In this document: piece by piece, positions 44,909-53,560 of the stretch
Numbering within the stretch: the stretch's first letter is position 1
Layout: each line of letters begins with the position of its first letter
NCBI RefSeq assembly: GCF_010645075.1
Contig: NZ_JAADZV010000002.1
Span: forward strand, 372,001 to 436,000
DNA length: 64,000 nucleotides
Origin: Flavobacterium limi
GTDB lineage: Bacteria; Bacteroidota; Bacteroidia; Flavobacteriales; Flavobacteriaceae
Direction of reading: 5' to 3'
The notes under the pieces: generated by a model
Database searches by the model: none
Told to the model about the DNA's origin: nothing
What the model saw: only the letters and a program-made list of their open reading frames with translations
Made by a program: the position numbers and the translations under genes

Positions 44909-47284
44909 ATGAAGAATATATTAATACTTGCCTTATCTGTTATTAGTTTTGCAACTTATAGCCAAAGTCAAAATCGTTCAGAATCTGATACTGATACAGC
45001 TTCAGCAATTAATGATACTGTAAAAAATAAAAAGGGAGAGATTCTGAATGAAGTAATTGTTACTAAAACTAAGGAGCCTAAACCTGTTACGGCTGTTCGC
45101 TCTGGTTTAAAACCAATGGATAATCCACAAACTGTACAAGTAATTGGTTCAGAAGTTATCGAACAACAACAAGCAATCAGATTGAGCGAAGTCCTTAAGA
45201 ATGCAAATGGTGTTTATGTGAGTTCAGCTCGTGGAGGTGCTCAGGAATCTTTTTTCTCAAGAGGTTATGACATGTCTGCCAATAATATGTTTAAAAACGG
45301 ATTTCGTTACAATTCAGGTTCAATTCCCGATGTTTCTGGTTTAGAAAAAGTAGAATTTCTAAAAGGTGGCTCAGCATTATTATTTGGAAACGTTGCACCA
45401 GGAGGAATACTAAATCTGGTTACCAAAACACCTTCATTTAAAAGTGGTGAAGAAGTGTCCATGCAAATGGGAAGCTATGCTTACTATAAGCCATCTATTG
45501 ACTTTTACGGACCTCTTAGTAAGTCAATTGCTTTTAGAATTAATGGTTCTTATGAAAATTCAGAAAGTTTTAGGGATGTTGTAAAAAACGAACGTTTATA
45601 TTTTAACCCGTCTTTATTGTTTTTCATCAATCCAAAAACACAAATTACAGTACAGGGAGATTATTTAACAGCTGACTGGACCCCTGATTTTGGAACCGGA
45701 ATTATTGGAAAAACTATTTTGGATATACCTCGTAACACCTATTTTGGAGCACTTTGGTCAACCGGAAATACAAAATCTTCCAGTGCATCTGTATTGCTCA
45801 ACCATGATTTTAACAAAAACTGGAAACTAAACTTCAACAGCTCATTTCAAACTTATAACAGAACTCAAAAATCAACTGCTCAAATGTCTAATTTAGACGA
45901 TCCAATAATATATCCTGTTTCTGGTAAATGGAATAGAGGATTAGTTCAAAATAAAAACTTAGAACAAATACTTGGAGATCAATTGAGTTTACAAGGAACT
46001 TTTAATACAGGAAAAATCAAACATCAATTATTTACTGGTGTAGACTGGGAAAATTCATTTGTAACAGCTTACACTTATGCTTTCAGCGAAAAAGCTGTAA
46101 AAGTTAGACAGTTTGACGGTACATATAAAAATGACGCCAGCCTTTATGATACTATTGATCTTTTTAATTTTGATCCTTCAACGCAAAGAACCGATATTCC
46201 TAATGCCAGAGCTACTCAAATTCTAAAAACAGATACGAATCGTTTTGGAGCGTATTTTCAGGATTTAATTTCAGTTACCAGCCAAATTAAAGTTTTAGCA
46301 GGTCTTCGCTGGTCTTGGCAGGAAGCAGAAGTTTCAACTTATAAAGAAATATTAACAAGTGGAGTTCAGACAGTATCTCCTGAAAAAGCTATTCCTACAG
46401 TTGCAGAAAAAAGATTAGACAATGCTTTCTCTCCAAAAATTGGCCTGGTATATCAACCTCTAACAGATATGTCTTTATTTGCAAGTTATTCTAGCTCATT
46501 TACCCCAAATACTGGAAACACATTTAATAATGAAGCTCTTGATCCTTCTATTATAGATCAATACGAAGCTGGTATTAAAACAGATTTATGGAAAGGAGTA
46601 TTAAGTACAAACATAACTGTATATCAAATTACAAATGACAATTTAGTTCAAACTGCCGCATTTAAAGCGGATGGTATTACTCCTAATACTGATCAGAACT
46701 TGAAAATTTTAAGCGGAGGAACAAAAAGTAAAGGAGTAGAAATTGATGTTACTGCCAGACCTCTTGAAGGTTTAAGTATTATTGCAGGATATAGCTACAA
46801 TGATATGCGTTACACAAAAACATCAGGAAAAGAAGGAAGTTTTGTTGAAGGAGATCGTCTTGCAAGAACACCAAAAAACACAGCTAATTTAAGCTTTTTC
46901 TATACAGTACCAACAGGTATTTTAAAAGGATTATCAGTAGGGGCAGTGGGGAATTATATTGGAGACCGAATTGGTGGATGGAATAACTTATATTATTATG
47001 AAACAATTTTTAACCCTGTTACAGGTTTACCTTTTATTGATCTAACAGACCCAACAAAACCAAAACCCTTAAAATCAACAACTCTTACAATCCAAGATAG
47101 AGAAATTCCTTTAGAAGGCTATGTTACAGTTGATGTTTCAGCCGGTTATAACTGGAAAAAACTTTCACTTTTATGCAAATTATCCAACATTACCAATGAG
47201 TTAAATTATACCGTACATGAAAACTATAGCGTAAACCCTATTGCACCACGCCAGATAATGGTTAGCTTAAAATACAAATTATAA
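44909..47284 (+). CDS. TonB-dependent siderophore receptor
   Basis: 791 residues, exported (MKNILILALSVISFATYSQS). The plug domain starts at about 65 with LNEVIVTKTKEPKPVTA. It has FSRGYDMSANNMFKNGF and VSGLEKVEFLKGGSALLFG, typical FhuE/FecA-like plug segments, and GGILNLVTKTPSFKSG. The barrel terminates NPIAPRQIMVSLKYKL with the C-terminal aromatic/Leu signal. No carboxypeptidase-like N-domain, unlike the receptor at 37315. It imports ferric siderophores or another metal complex; the neighbouring DUF4198 protein supports a metal role. Confidence 0.93.
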   Translation: MKNILILALSVISFATYSQSQNRSESDTDTASAINDTVKNKKGEILNEVIVTKTKEPKPVTAVRSGLKPMDNPQTVQVIGSEVIEQQQAIRLSEVLKNANGVYVSSARGGAQESFFSRGYDMSANNMFKNGFRYNSGSIPDVSGLEKVEFLKGGSALLFGNVAPGGILNLVTKTPSFKSGEEVSMQMGSYAYYKPSIDFYGPLSKSIAFRINGSYENSESFRDVVKNERLYFNPSLLFFINPKTQITVQGDYLTADWTPDFGTGIIGKTILDIPRNTYFGALWSTGNTKSSSASVLLNHDFNKNWKLNFNSSFQTYNRTQKSTAQMSNLDDPIIYPVSGKWNRGLVQNKNLEQILGDQLSLQGTFNTGKIKHQLFTGVDWENSFVTAYTYAFSEKAVKVRQFDGTYKNDASLYDTIDLFNFDPSTQRTDIPNARATQILKTDTNRFGAYFQDLISVTSQIKVLAGLRWSWQEAEVSTYKEILTSGVQTVSPEKAIPTVAEKRLDNAFSPKIGLVYQPLTDMSLFASYSSSFTPNTGNTFNNEALDPSIIDQYEAGIKTDLWKGVLSTNITVYQITNDNLVQTAAFKADGITPNTDQNLKILSGGTKSKGVEIDVTARPLEGLSIIAGYSYNDMRYTKTSGKEGSFVEGDRLARTPKNTANLSFFYTVPTGILKGLSVGAVGNYIGDRIGGWNNLYYYETIFNPVTGLPFIDLTDPTKPKPLKSTTLTIQDREIPLEGYVTVDVSAGYNWKKLSLLCKLSNITNELNYTVHENYSVNPIAPRQIMVSLKYKL

Positions 47285-47308
47285 AACATTAATTAGTTTT
47301 AGCAATTC

Positions 47309-47359
47309 TAAAAACTTTTTCTGCCTCTTTCAATTTTGAAAAGCAGGAAAAGTTTTTTG
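47309..47359 (+). terminator. Terminator after siderophore receptor
   Basis: Long imperfect stem AAAACTTTTTCTGC / GCAGGAAAAGTTTT (about 47310-47324 with 47343-47356), closing a loop and followed by TTTT. Confidence 0.75.
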
Positions 47360-47374
47360 TTTTAAAATAAAAAG

Positions 47375-47382
47375 TATTTTTG
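47375..47382 (+). promoter_or_regulatory. -7 promoter element of the HIT gene (TATTTTTG)
   Basis: TATTTTTG fits TAnnTTTG. A TTTG lies 15 bp upstream, shorter than usual. It places the transcript start at about 47389, downstream of the open-frame beginning at 47380, and so decides for the ATG at 47428. Confidence 0.55.
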
Positions 47383-47427
47383 CCCAGAATAAATTTTATT
47401 ACAAAAACCTTTATAAAAATACAAAAT

Positions 47428-47853
47428 ATGCCTAGTCCAGTTTCAGAATGCCTTTATTGCCAAAACAATGATACCTTACACCAATTAATGATAAAAGTTG
47501 CAGACTTAAAAGTATCTCAGCTTTTTCTTTTTAAAGAACAATCTTACGCAGGTCGTTTAAACGTGGTTTACAAAGACCATGCTGTTGAATTTTATGAATT
47601 AAGTGATGAACAGCGTAATTTATTCATGGAAGATGTTGCGACTGTAGCAAAAGCAATTGCAAAAGCTTTTAATCCTGATAAAATTAATTATGGAGCATTT
47701 AGCGACACTTTATCCCACTTACACATGCATATTGTTCCGAAATACAATGACGGTTACGGATTTGGAAGCGTTTTTGAAATGAACCCACAAAAAACTTATT
47801 TGTCTGATACGGAATATAATGTTATTATTGAAAAGATAAAAGCTAATTTATAA
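47428..47853 (+). CDS. HIT family nucleotide-binding hydrolase
   Basis: 141 residues from MPSPVSECLYCQNND at 47428. The frame opens 16 codons earlier but that segment overlaps the -7 element. The HIT motif is SHLHMHIVPKYNDGYGFG (HxHxH). FNPDKINYGAFSDTLSH precedes it, and an N-terminal CLYCQ may bind zinc together with a His, as in related galactose-1-phosphate or AMP-hydrolysing HIT proteins. Cytoplasmic; exact nucleotide substrate unknown. Confidence 0.88.
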   Translation: MPSPVSECLYCQNNDTLHQLMIKVADLKVSQLFLFKEQSYAGRLNVVYKDHAVEFYELSDEQRNLFMEDVATVAKAIAKAFNPDKINYGAFSDTLSHLHMHIVPKYNDGYGFGSVFEMNPQKTYLSDTEYNVIIEKIKANL

Positions 47854-47937
47854 TTTTCTATAAACAAGTAAGAATTAATCTTGGAAGATAAAAAACTGCT
47901 TCACAAATTGAAAAATAAAATTAACAAATCAAAAAAA

Positions 47938-49278
47938 ATGAAACAAAAATTATATTTTTTATCCTTAATATTATTTACTATACATACTTCATCACAAATT
48001 ATCTCTCCAAATGGAGATAATATATTTTATTATAATGGTTCAGCTGATGTTACTTTTAAATTTCCTCCAAGAGGATCTGGAGGAAGAGCATTTGTACATG
48101 CAGACGGGAATATCCTTTCTTTAAATTTTGGAAACGATTTTTCTGGTGGTGTAAAAATTGGTAATGATGTTTTTTTTAAGGATGGAGGAAATTCATTTAT
48201 TAACTCTGGAAATTTCGGGATTGGCACATATATCCCCTTAACAAAACTAGACGTAAGAGGCACCATTTCAGTATGGGGACAAAATCCAGGAAACACTGAA
48301 GATCATGGCCAAATAATTTTTGAAAATTCTAATCATGGAATTAGACGAATAGGTAATATTGTAGATGTTTTTACATCAGGAGGTGCTGAATCCGGAATCA
48401 CATTTACTCCCAGATCCTATAATAGCACTACTAATTCTTATTCAAATATGGTACCAGCTATGAAAATTTCAGCTAATGGAAATGTTGGTATTGGAACTTC
48501 TACACCCGAAGCTAAATTACATGTAAAAGGAGATTTACAAAATAATGGAGATATACTTCTCGGTCATACAGGGGAAACTAATTACTTAACTTCACGTGAA
48601 GTAGATCAAGTGTTAGGGATCAGAGGATCAAATTTTATAAAATTTGGCACTTATAACGGCGATTGGAAAGATCGAATGATAATTAACAATATAGGCAATA
48701 TTGGCATTGGAACAACAACACCAACAGGTATATTAGAATTGCAAAAATTGAATTCGAATTTAGTTTTCGACTTAAATACGAATGGTCTTTGTAAGATAAT
48801 AAGTAAAGGCTGGAATGCCAATATTGACATACACACTTTTCAAACTTCTGGTGCTGAAAACCTTAACCAATTGTATTTAAATACTAACGGTCATGTTGGA
48901 ATTGGAACAAATACTACTGATTCAAAACTCACAGTAGCAGGAAATATTCATGCACAAGAAGTAAAAGTCACCGCTAATGCAGGTACAGTTCCCGATTATG
49001 TATTCGCCAACGATTATAAGCTCAAAACTTTACAGGAAGTTGAAGCTTACATTAAACAAAACAGTCATTTGCCGGAAATTCCATCGGCTAAGGAAATTGA
49101 AAAAAATGGCCTGATGCTGGCTGAAATGAATATGAGTTTATTGAAGAAAATAGAAGAATTGACACTTTATTCAATTGAACAAAACAAAAAGATTGAATCG
49201 CAGTCAAAAGAAATTGAGACTTTAAAAGATTTGGTAGTGCGTGTAACAAATATCGAAAAGGAACTAGCCAAAAAATAA
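47938..49278 (+). CDS. Secreted GIGT-repeat protein with C-terminal coiled coil
   Basis: 446 residues from MKQKLYFLSLILFTIHTSSQ at 47938, which is a good signal peptide; a TTG at 47881 would add a Lys-rich stretch that masks it. The body contains phage-tail-fibre-like repeats: FGIGTYIPLTKLDVRG, GNVGIGTSTPEAKLHVKG, GNIGIGTTTPTGILELQ and GHVGIGTNTTDSKLTVAG. The C-terminus has YKLKTLQEVEAYIKQNSHLP and EIPSAKEIEKNGLMLAEM, then a coiled coil (LLKKIEELTLYSIEQNKKIE). Likely a trimeric surface fibre; no S74 peptidase is visible. Confidence 0.82.
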   Translation: MKQKLYFLSLILFTIHTSSQIISPNGDNIFYYNGSADVTFKFPPRGSGGRAFVHADGNILSLNFGNDFSGGVKIGNDVFFKDGGNSFINSGNFGIGTYIPLTKLDVRGTISVWGQNPGNTEDHGQIIFENSNHGIRRIGNIVDVFTSGGAESGITFTPRSYNSTTNSYSNMVPAMKISANGNVGIGTSTPEAKLHVKGDLQNNGDILLGHTGETNYLTSREVDQVLGIRGSNFIKFGTYNGDWKDRMIINNIGNIGIGTTTPTGILELQKLNSNLVFDLNTNGLCKIISKGWNANIDIHTFQTSGAENLNQLYLNTNGHVGIGTNTTDSKLTVAGNIHAQEVKVTANAGTVPDYVFANDYKLKTLQEVEAYIKQNSHLPEIPSAKEIEKNGLMLAEMNMSLLKKIEELTLYSIEQNKKIESQSKEIETLKDLVVRVTNIEKELAKK

Positions 49279-49294
49279 TTACTCAATAAAAATT

Positions 49295-49338
49295 AAAAAA
49301 TGCTGCCTAATCTAATTACGTTTGGCAGCATTTTTTTT
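49295..49338. terminator. Bidirectional terminator
   Basis: Stem TGCTGCC/GGCAGCA (49301-49307 with 49324-49330), extended by A/T runs on both sides. It ends the convergent genes at 47938 and 49356. Confidence 0.9.
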
Positions 49339-49355
49339 AAACCTTATTACAACTC

Positions 49356-51128
49356 TTAAATAACGCCCATTTTTTGCATTAAAAATGTGGCACTTTTATT
49401 CTGGCAGATTCCATTGCGCAGTTTATAATCAAAATGTAAATCATTGTCTTTTATTTCGACTTCAAAACACTGATTGGTTAAAATATTAGGGTATTCATTT
49501 GTTGTCAGGCAAACTTCGATATCATGTGTTGCGATGGCTCCAATAGCTTTTTTAGCGATAACCTTTTTCACTACTTCAATTGTTCCGTTGCGTTTGTCAT
49601 CAGAGTTGGTTCCTCTTAAAATTTCATCCAGTAAAACGAAAGCCGGTTTCTCTTCTAAAGCATCCATAATTTGTTTCAATCGCTTGATTTCTGCAAAAAA
49701 GTAGGATTCACTATCTGCTAAAGAATCGGATAATCGCATTGAAACCAAAACAGGAAGTGGATGTATTTTAGCCTCTGAAGCACAGACTACTGAACCTATT
49801 CCTCCTAAAACCATATTTATTCCCAAGCTTCTTAAAAAAGTGCTTTTTCCTGACATATTTGAGCCTGTCAGAATCATAAAAGATTCCGGGTAAAAATGAG
49901 TGTCGTTCCCTACCCTCCTTACCGGATTTAATAACGGATGACTCAGATTTTTAAATCCAATTTTATATTCTGAATTGATTTCCGGAAAGACAAAATCAGG
50001 ATTGTTGTATGCGAGATTTGCCAAACTGTTTAAAGCTTCAAATTCACCTATTACATCAATCCATTGTTTAAGTTCTCCTGTATAATCTTCTTTCCATTTT
50101 AAAAGTGCTTTTAAAACATGCAAATTAAACAAAAAGGTTCCGTTAAAGAGTGTAGCTGTTACTAAATTGTTAATAGTATCCATTCGTGAAAACAACTCAG
50201 ATAACTGTTTTAAATGTGAGCTTGCTGCTGTATTTTTAAAAATCAGTTTTTGCTGCAATTCAATTAATTTTTTAGATTCAAACTTTTCGGTTTCAATCTT
50301 CTTGACTAACAAACTATATTGCTTGATGATTTTATCAATATTGTCCGCTTTTGCAATTTCAGACTGAATTCGCTTTAATGCCCTGCCTAAAATAATCAGA
50401 TTTGCAATAAAAATATAAGTCAGGTACGATAACAAAGTTGTTTTTGAAGTAATAAAATAAGCTGTCAGGAATCCAAAAAACAAAATTGGAAGCACAAATG
50501 AAAGTATATTTAAAACTTTAGGTAAATGATTATTTTTAACTGAATTCCAATCAATTAATGAATTATAACAATCTTTACTGTCATGACTGACAATTGCCAG
50601 AGCGTGAAATTCCTGACGCCAGTCTGTTTTTGAAACAAGCTCTTTTATGGCTTCCTGATTTTCAAGAATGTCCTGATTAGAATTTAGTTTCAACAATTGA
50701 TTTGCCAATGTCTTTTTCCCTATAAAAGTGGCGGTCCTGTTTAAATTTTGAAATAAGGAATTCTCCCCAAAAATATCCAGGTCGTACGCATAAGGATGAT
50801 GGAAATCATTAAATTCAAAACCATTTTCAAAAGGAAGTTTTTCTCTTTTCAGGAAAGAAATTTCGTTTTCATTTATTTTTAGAAGAGCCCCTAAAAGTTG
50901 CTTTTGAAAAGATAAACGTGAATGAATACGCATTAAAAAAACAAAACCAACAAAAAACAATAACCCACCAATTAAGTATAAGTTTTCAGCTGTTTTAACA
51001 TAATAAAACATTAGAAACAAAAAACTAAAAATACTTAAGAGCCTTAAAAGGCTGATGCTGTTAAACTTTTTGTTGGTTGTATTTAATGACTCAGTATAAT
51101 TGGAAACCCTGTTTTGATAATAATCCAT
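49356..51128 (-). CDS. MutS-like ATPase with N-terminal membrane segments
   Basis: 590 residues. Two hydrophobic helix pairs occur near the N-terminus (about 28-67) and at about 210-250. A MutS core-like helical region (ITxxxxF) leads to the MutS_V ATPase: Walker A LTGSNMSGKSTFLRSLG; SVVCASEAKIHPLPVLVSMR; Walker B FVLLDEILRGTNSDDKR; and the His switch IATHDIEVCL. It lacks the mismatch-binding domain I, so it is not a classical mismatch-repair protein. The family is widespread in Bacteroidota with unknown function. An upstream -7 element is at 51149-51156. Confidence 0.85.
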   Translation of the reverse strand: MDYYQNRVSNYTESLNTTNKKFNSISLLRLLSIFSFLFLMFYYVKTAENLYLIGGLLFFVGFVFLMRIHSRLSFQKQLLGALLKINENEISFLKREKLPFENGFEFNDFHHPYAYDLDIFGENSLFQNLNRTATFIGKKTLANQLLKLNSNQDILENQEAIKELVSKTDWRQEFHALAIVSHDSKDCYNSLIDWNSVKNNHLPKVLNILSFVLPILFFGFLTAYFITSKTTLLSYLTYIFIANLIILGRALKRIQSEIAKADNIDKIIKQYSLLVKKIETEKFESKKLIELQQKLIFKNTAASSHLKQLSELFSRMDTINNLVTATLFNGTFLFNLHVLKALLKWKEDYTGELKQWIDVIGEFEALNSLANLAYNNPDFVFPEINSEYKIGFKNLSHPLLNPVRRVGNDTHFYPESFMILTGSNMSGKSTFLRSLGINMVLGGIGSVVCASEAKIHPLPVLVSMRLSDSLADSESYFFAEIKRLKQIMDALEEKPAFVLLDEILRGTNSDDKRNGTIEVVKKVIAKKAIGAIATHDIEVCLTTNEYPNILTNQCFEVEIKDNDLHFDYKLRNGICQNKSATFLMQKMGVI

Positions 51129-51148
51129 CTTCTTAATTTAATGAATCA

Positions 51149-51156
51149 CAAATATA
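51149..51156 (-). promoter_or_regulatory. -7 promoter element (TATATTTG)
   Basis: Minus-strand TATATTTG, 21 bp before the MutS-like start; no clear -33 box. Confidence 0.5.
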
Positions 51157-51195
51157 AGTTTACCGCTTCAGAATATACTTTAATTACTTCAGAAA

Positions 51196-52029
51196 TTAGT
51201 TGTCATGCATTACCAAAACCGGAATAGAAACCTCTTTTGTTATTTTTTCACTAAAACTGGAAGTAAAAAGACTTTCAAAAAAAGATCTTTTATGTGTAAT
51301 TGTGGTCAGGACATCAACATCTTTATACAATATAAAATCGAGTATAGTTTCTTTTACATCATCACTTGGCAGTACTAAAAACTCTACATTTTCGCCAGCA
51401 AACTCAGCTTCCCATTCCTTGATGGTTTCATGAGCGACATCAGAAACTGAAGTTTTAACGTATAGGCTACGAACTTTGGCTCCCATTTTTTTTGCTATTT
51501 TCAGGACTTTCCTTAATTCTTTTTTATCTTTTTCGCGATAACGCGTTGTAAAACCAATGACTTTTATTTTTTTGAATTTAGCATCTATCGGCACGCATAA
51601 AACGGGGACATCCACTCCTGAGATTACGGAACTGGTATTGGAACCTGTAAAAAAGGTCGTCCAGTCAGAAATTCCGTTCGTACCCATGATAACAAAATCC
51701 GCATTATCCTCTTCTACAGCATTTTTCAGGTTGTAAAGTAAATCACCGTCCATCAAACGATGCTTAATAACAATTTCCTCTAAATTCCTTTCGATTGCAA
51801 TAGTTTTCAATTTTGGAATCTCATCCTTAAACATCTCAAAATTAGCCAATTCTATAGAACTATAAATTGCTGCATAATTTTCGGGAAAGAATTGACTGTC
51901 ATATACAGGAATTTCAAAAGTATGGAGTAAAATAAGTTCGGCGTTGACAACTTTGGCAAATTCTAAAGCATGAACAAATGCGTTTGTAGCAGCTTCAGAA
52001 AAATTGGTCGGAAATAATATCTTTTTCAT
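51196..52029 (-). CDS. Universal stress protein, tandem UspA domains
   Basis: 277 residues with two Usp repeats (about 1-150 and 152-277). The first opens KKILFPTNFSEAATNAFVHA and has MGTNGISDWTTFFTGSNTSS, the G-2x-G-9x-S/T nucleotide-binding loop. The second starts KKIKVIGFTTRYREKDKKEL; its loop, THKRSFFESLFTSSFSEK, lacks the first Gly, so only the first domain looks able to bind ATP. Cytoplasmic. Start of its leftward unit; 67 bp ahead of the MutS-like gene. Confidence 0.9.
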   Translation of the reverse strand: MKKILFPTNFSEAATNAFVHALEFAKVVNAELILLHTFEIPVYDSQFFPENYAAIYSSIELANFEMFKDEIPKLKTIAIERNLEEIVIKHRLMDGDLLYNLKNAVEEDNADFVIMGTNGISDWTTFFTGSNTSSVISGVDVPVLCVPIDAKFKKIKVIGFTTRYREKDKKELRKVLKIAKKMGAKVRSLYVKTSVSDVAHETIKEWEAEFAGENVEFLVLPSDDVKETILDFILYKDVDVLTTITHKRSFFESLFTSSFSEKITKEVSIPVLVMHDN

Positions 52030-52145
52030 TATTACATTTTTTTAGTTACCTAATAAAGTTACTAAATCGGACTCAGATCGTACCTGATAATTATCAATTT
52101 TAGAAAAATTTAACCCAAATCTGTTATTTTTAAAATAGAATCCAA

Positions 52146-52195
52146 TAAAAAAAGCTTTAGAAAATTTGTTTCCAAATTCTCTAAAGCTTTTAAAT
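52146..52195 (-). terminator. Terminator of the T9SS cargo gene
   Basis: 10-bp stem AAAGCTTTAG/CTAAAGCTTT (52151-52160 with 52181-52190), extended by AAATTT pairs, with a T-run on the minus strand. Confidence 0.85.
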
Positions 52196-52210
52196 AAAGT
52201 CTTTAAAGTA

Positions 52211-53392
52211 TTACTGTTTTATGAACTTGAAAGATTTATTTCCTAAAAGAACAGTATAAACTCCTGTAGTAAGATGAGAAACATTCACTCTTTCATCATT
52301 GCTTACACTCCCTTTCTTAACCACTTTCCCGTCAATACCAAAAATATGGTAATCAGAAGAATCTTCCAGATTTGAAAAACCAATAGAATCAGCGCTTGGA
52401 TTAGGATATAAGGTTACTTTTGGAGCTTTTTCAAAATCCTGAGTTGCCAAAGTACTCAAATTAACTTTATATAACAAATATGTAGAAGTGGTCCCGTTAT
52501 AATAATCTGCAAAGAAATACAAATTATTATTTCCATCAGCAACCATCTCTCCAACATCAGGAGTGTTTCCATTAAAATCAAATCCGGTAACCGCCACAGA
52601 CGTAGTTGGTGTACCTGAATTCAAATCAATTCTTTTTACATTTGGCTGACTATTGTCGTTATTTAAATAAATAAAATTATTATAAATTTCCCCCTTGTAA
52701 AAAGCATCACCAGGTGTATCTGTATAAAACGCGACTGGTGTTCCGGGAGTGCCATTAGTTACATCAAGTTTCCAAATTCTTGTTGAACCAACTGCTTCAA
52801 TACCAGACCATTCAATAATGTTCAAAGAATTATCTTTGAATTCAAAGTCGTCAACGCTGTAAAACTGATTATTAAGTACTGTTTTAGAAGGCGTTCCAGA
52901 TAAATTAATCAACGAAATCTGCATATTGATTAAATCATCATTGCTATTTATGAATGCCTCAGAAACATAAACATTTGTTCCATTTACATCTATCTCTACG
53001 GGATACATAAGTCCTGAATAAAGATCCACCACAGATGAATTACTAACCGCTAAATTAATTTTAGAAAGCTTACCTGACCCAGGAGCTACTATGGCATTGT
53101 TTCTTTGCAAAAAGTAAAGTTCGTTACCAACTACTTTTAATCCTGTCGGATAAGTCAGACCTGTAGCAACATCTACTACCGGGCTATTTGGAGCAGAAAG
53201 ACTTACTTTTACAATTTTACCAGCCGAGGTAACAGATATATATATTTCATTATTGTAAATTTCCATATCCATACCATCGCCAAACTGAGCGCCGCCACCT
53301 AAATTATTATGAAGCAAGGTAGGTGTAACCTGAGCTTGTCCACAAAAAAAATTTAGAAATAAAACTGTAATAAGAGTAATTTTTAATTTCAT
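52211..53392 (-). CDS. T9SS-sorted beta-propeller-like protein
   Basis: 393 residues. The signal peptide ends FFCGQAQ. A middle of NHL/SMP30-like repeats each turning through 'I..INL..G.P', e.g. GMDMEIYNNEIYISVTSAGK and GLTYPTGLKVVGNELYFLQR, suggests a six-bladed propeller. The C-terminal type A sorting domain is VTLYPNPSADSIGFSNLED, then VYTVLLGNKSFKFIKQ. It is secreted through the type IX system to the cell surface or medium. Ligand unknown. A TATTTTTG -7 element lies 29 bp upstream of the start. Confidence 0.88.
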   Translation of the reverse strand: MKLKITLITVLFLNFFCGQAQVTPTLLHNNLGGGAQFGDGMDMEIYNNEIYISVTSAGKIVKVSLSAPNSPVVDVATGLTYPTGLKVVGNELYFLQRNNAIVAPGSGKLSKINLAVSNSSVVDLYSGLMYPVEIDVNGTNVYVSEAFINSNDDLINMQISLINLSGTPSKTVLNNQFYSVDDFEFKDNSLNIIEWSGIEAVGSTRIWKLDVTNGTPGTPVAFYTDTPGDAFYKGEIYNNFIYLNNDNSQPNVKRIDLNSGTPTTSVAVTGFDFNGNTPDVGEMVADGNNNLYFFADYYNGTTSTYLLYKVNLSTLATQDFEKAPKVTLYPNPSADSIGFSNLEDSSDYHIFGIDGKVVKKGSVSNDERVNVSHLTTGVYTVLLGNKSFKFIKQ

Positions 53393-53420
53393 AAGCTTTT
53401 ATTTTTTTTAATTGTTTTTA

Positions 53421-53428
53421 CAAAAATA
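53421..53428 (-). promoter_or_regulatory. -7 promoter element (TATTTTTG)
   Basis: Minus-strand match to TAnnTTTG 29 bp before the T9SS protein start; -33 box not evident. Confidence 0.5.
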
Positions 53429-53533
53429 AAACATATTTTTTAATTCCTTATCTCTAATAAGTAACTTATTAATAACCGAATAATTCCTGCAAAATATAAA
53501 ATCCACAAATCCACAAGCCTTTCAAAAACTTTG

Positions 53534-53541
53534 TACCTTTG
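53534..53541 (+). promoter_or_regulatory. -7 promoter element of mnmE (TACCTTTG)
   Basis: TACCTTTG fits TAnnTTTG 20 bp before ATG 53561. It overlaps the upstream part of the open frame (from 53531) and therefore decides the start codon. Confidence 0.6.
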
Positions 53542-53560
53542 CACCCTTGAAACTTACAAC

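Noticed and set aside
37255..47284. Polysaccharide utilisation locus
   Set aside because: There is no SusD, no exported glycoside hydrolase and no SusC-type receptor; both receptors look siderophore-like and the GH32-like enzyme is cytoplasmic.
47380..47427. Upstream start of the HIT gene
   Set aside because: It overlaps a TAnnTTTG -7 element, so it would lie at or before the transcription start.
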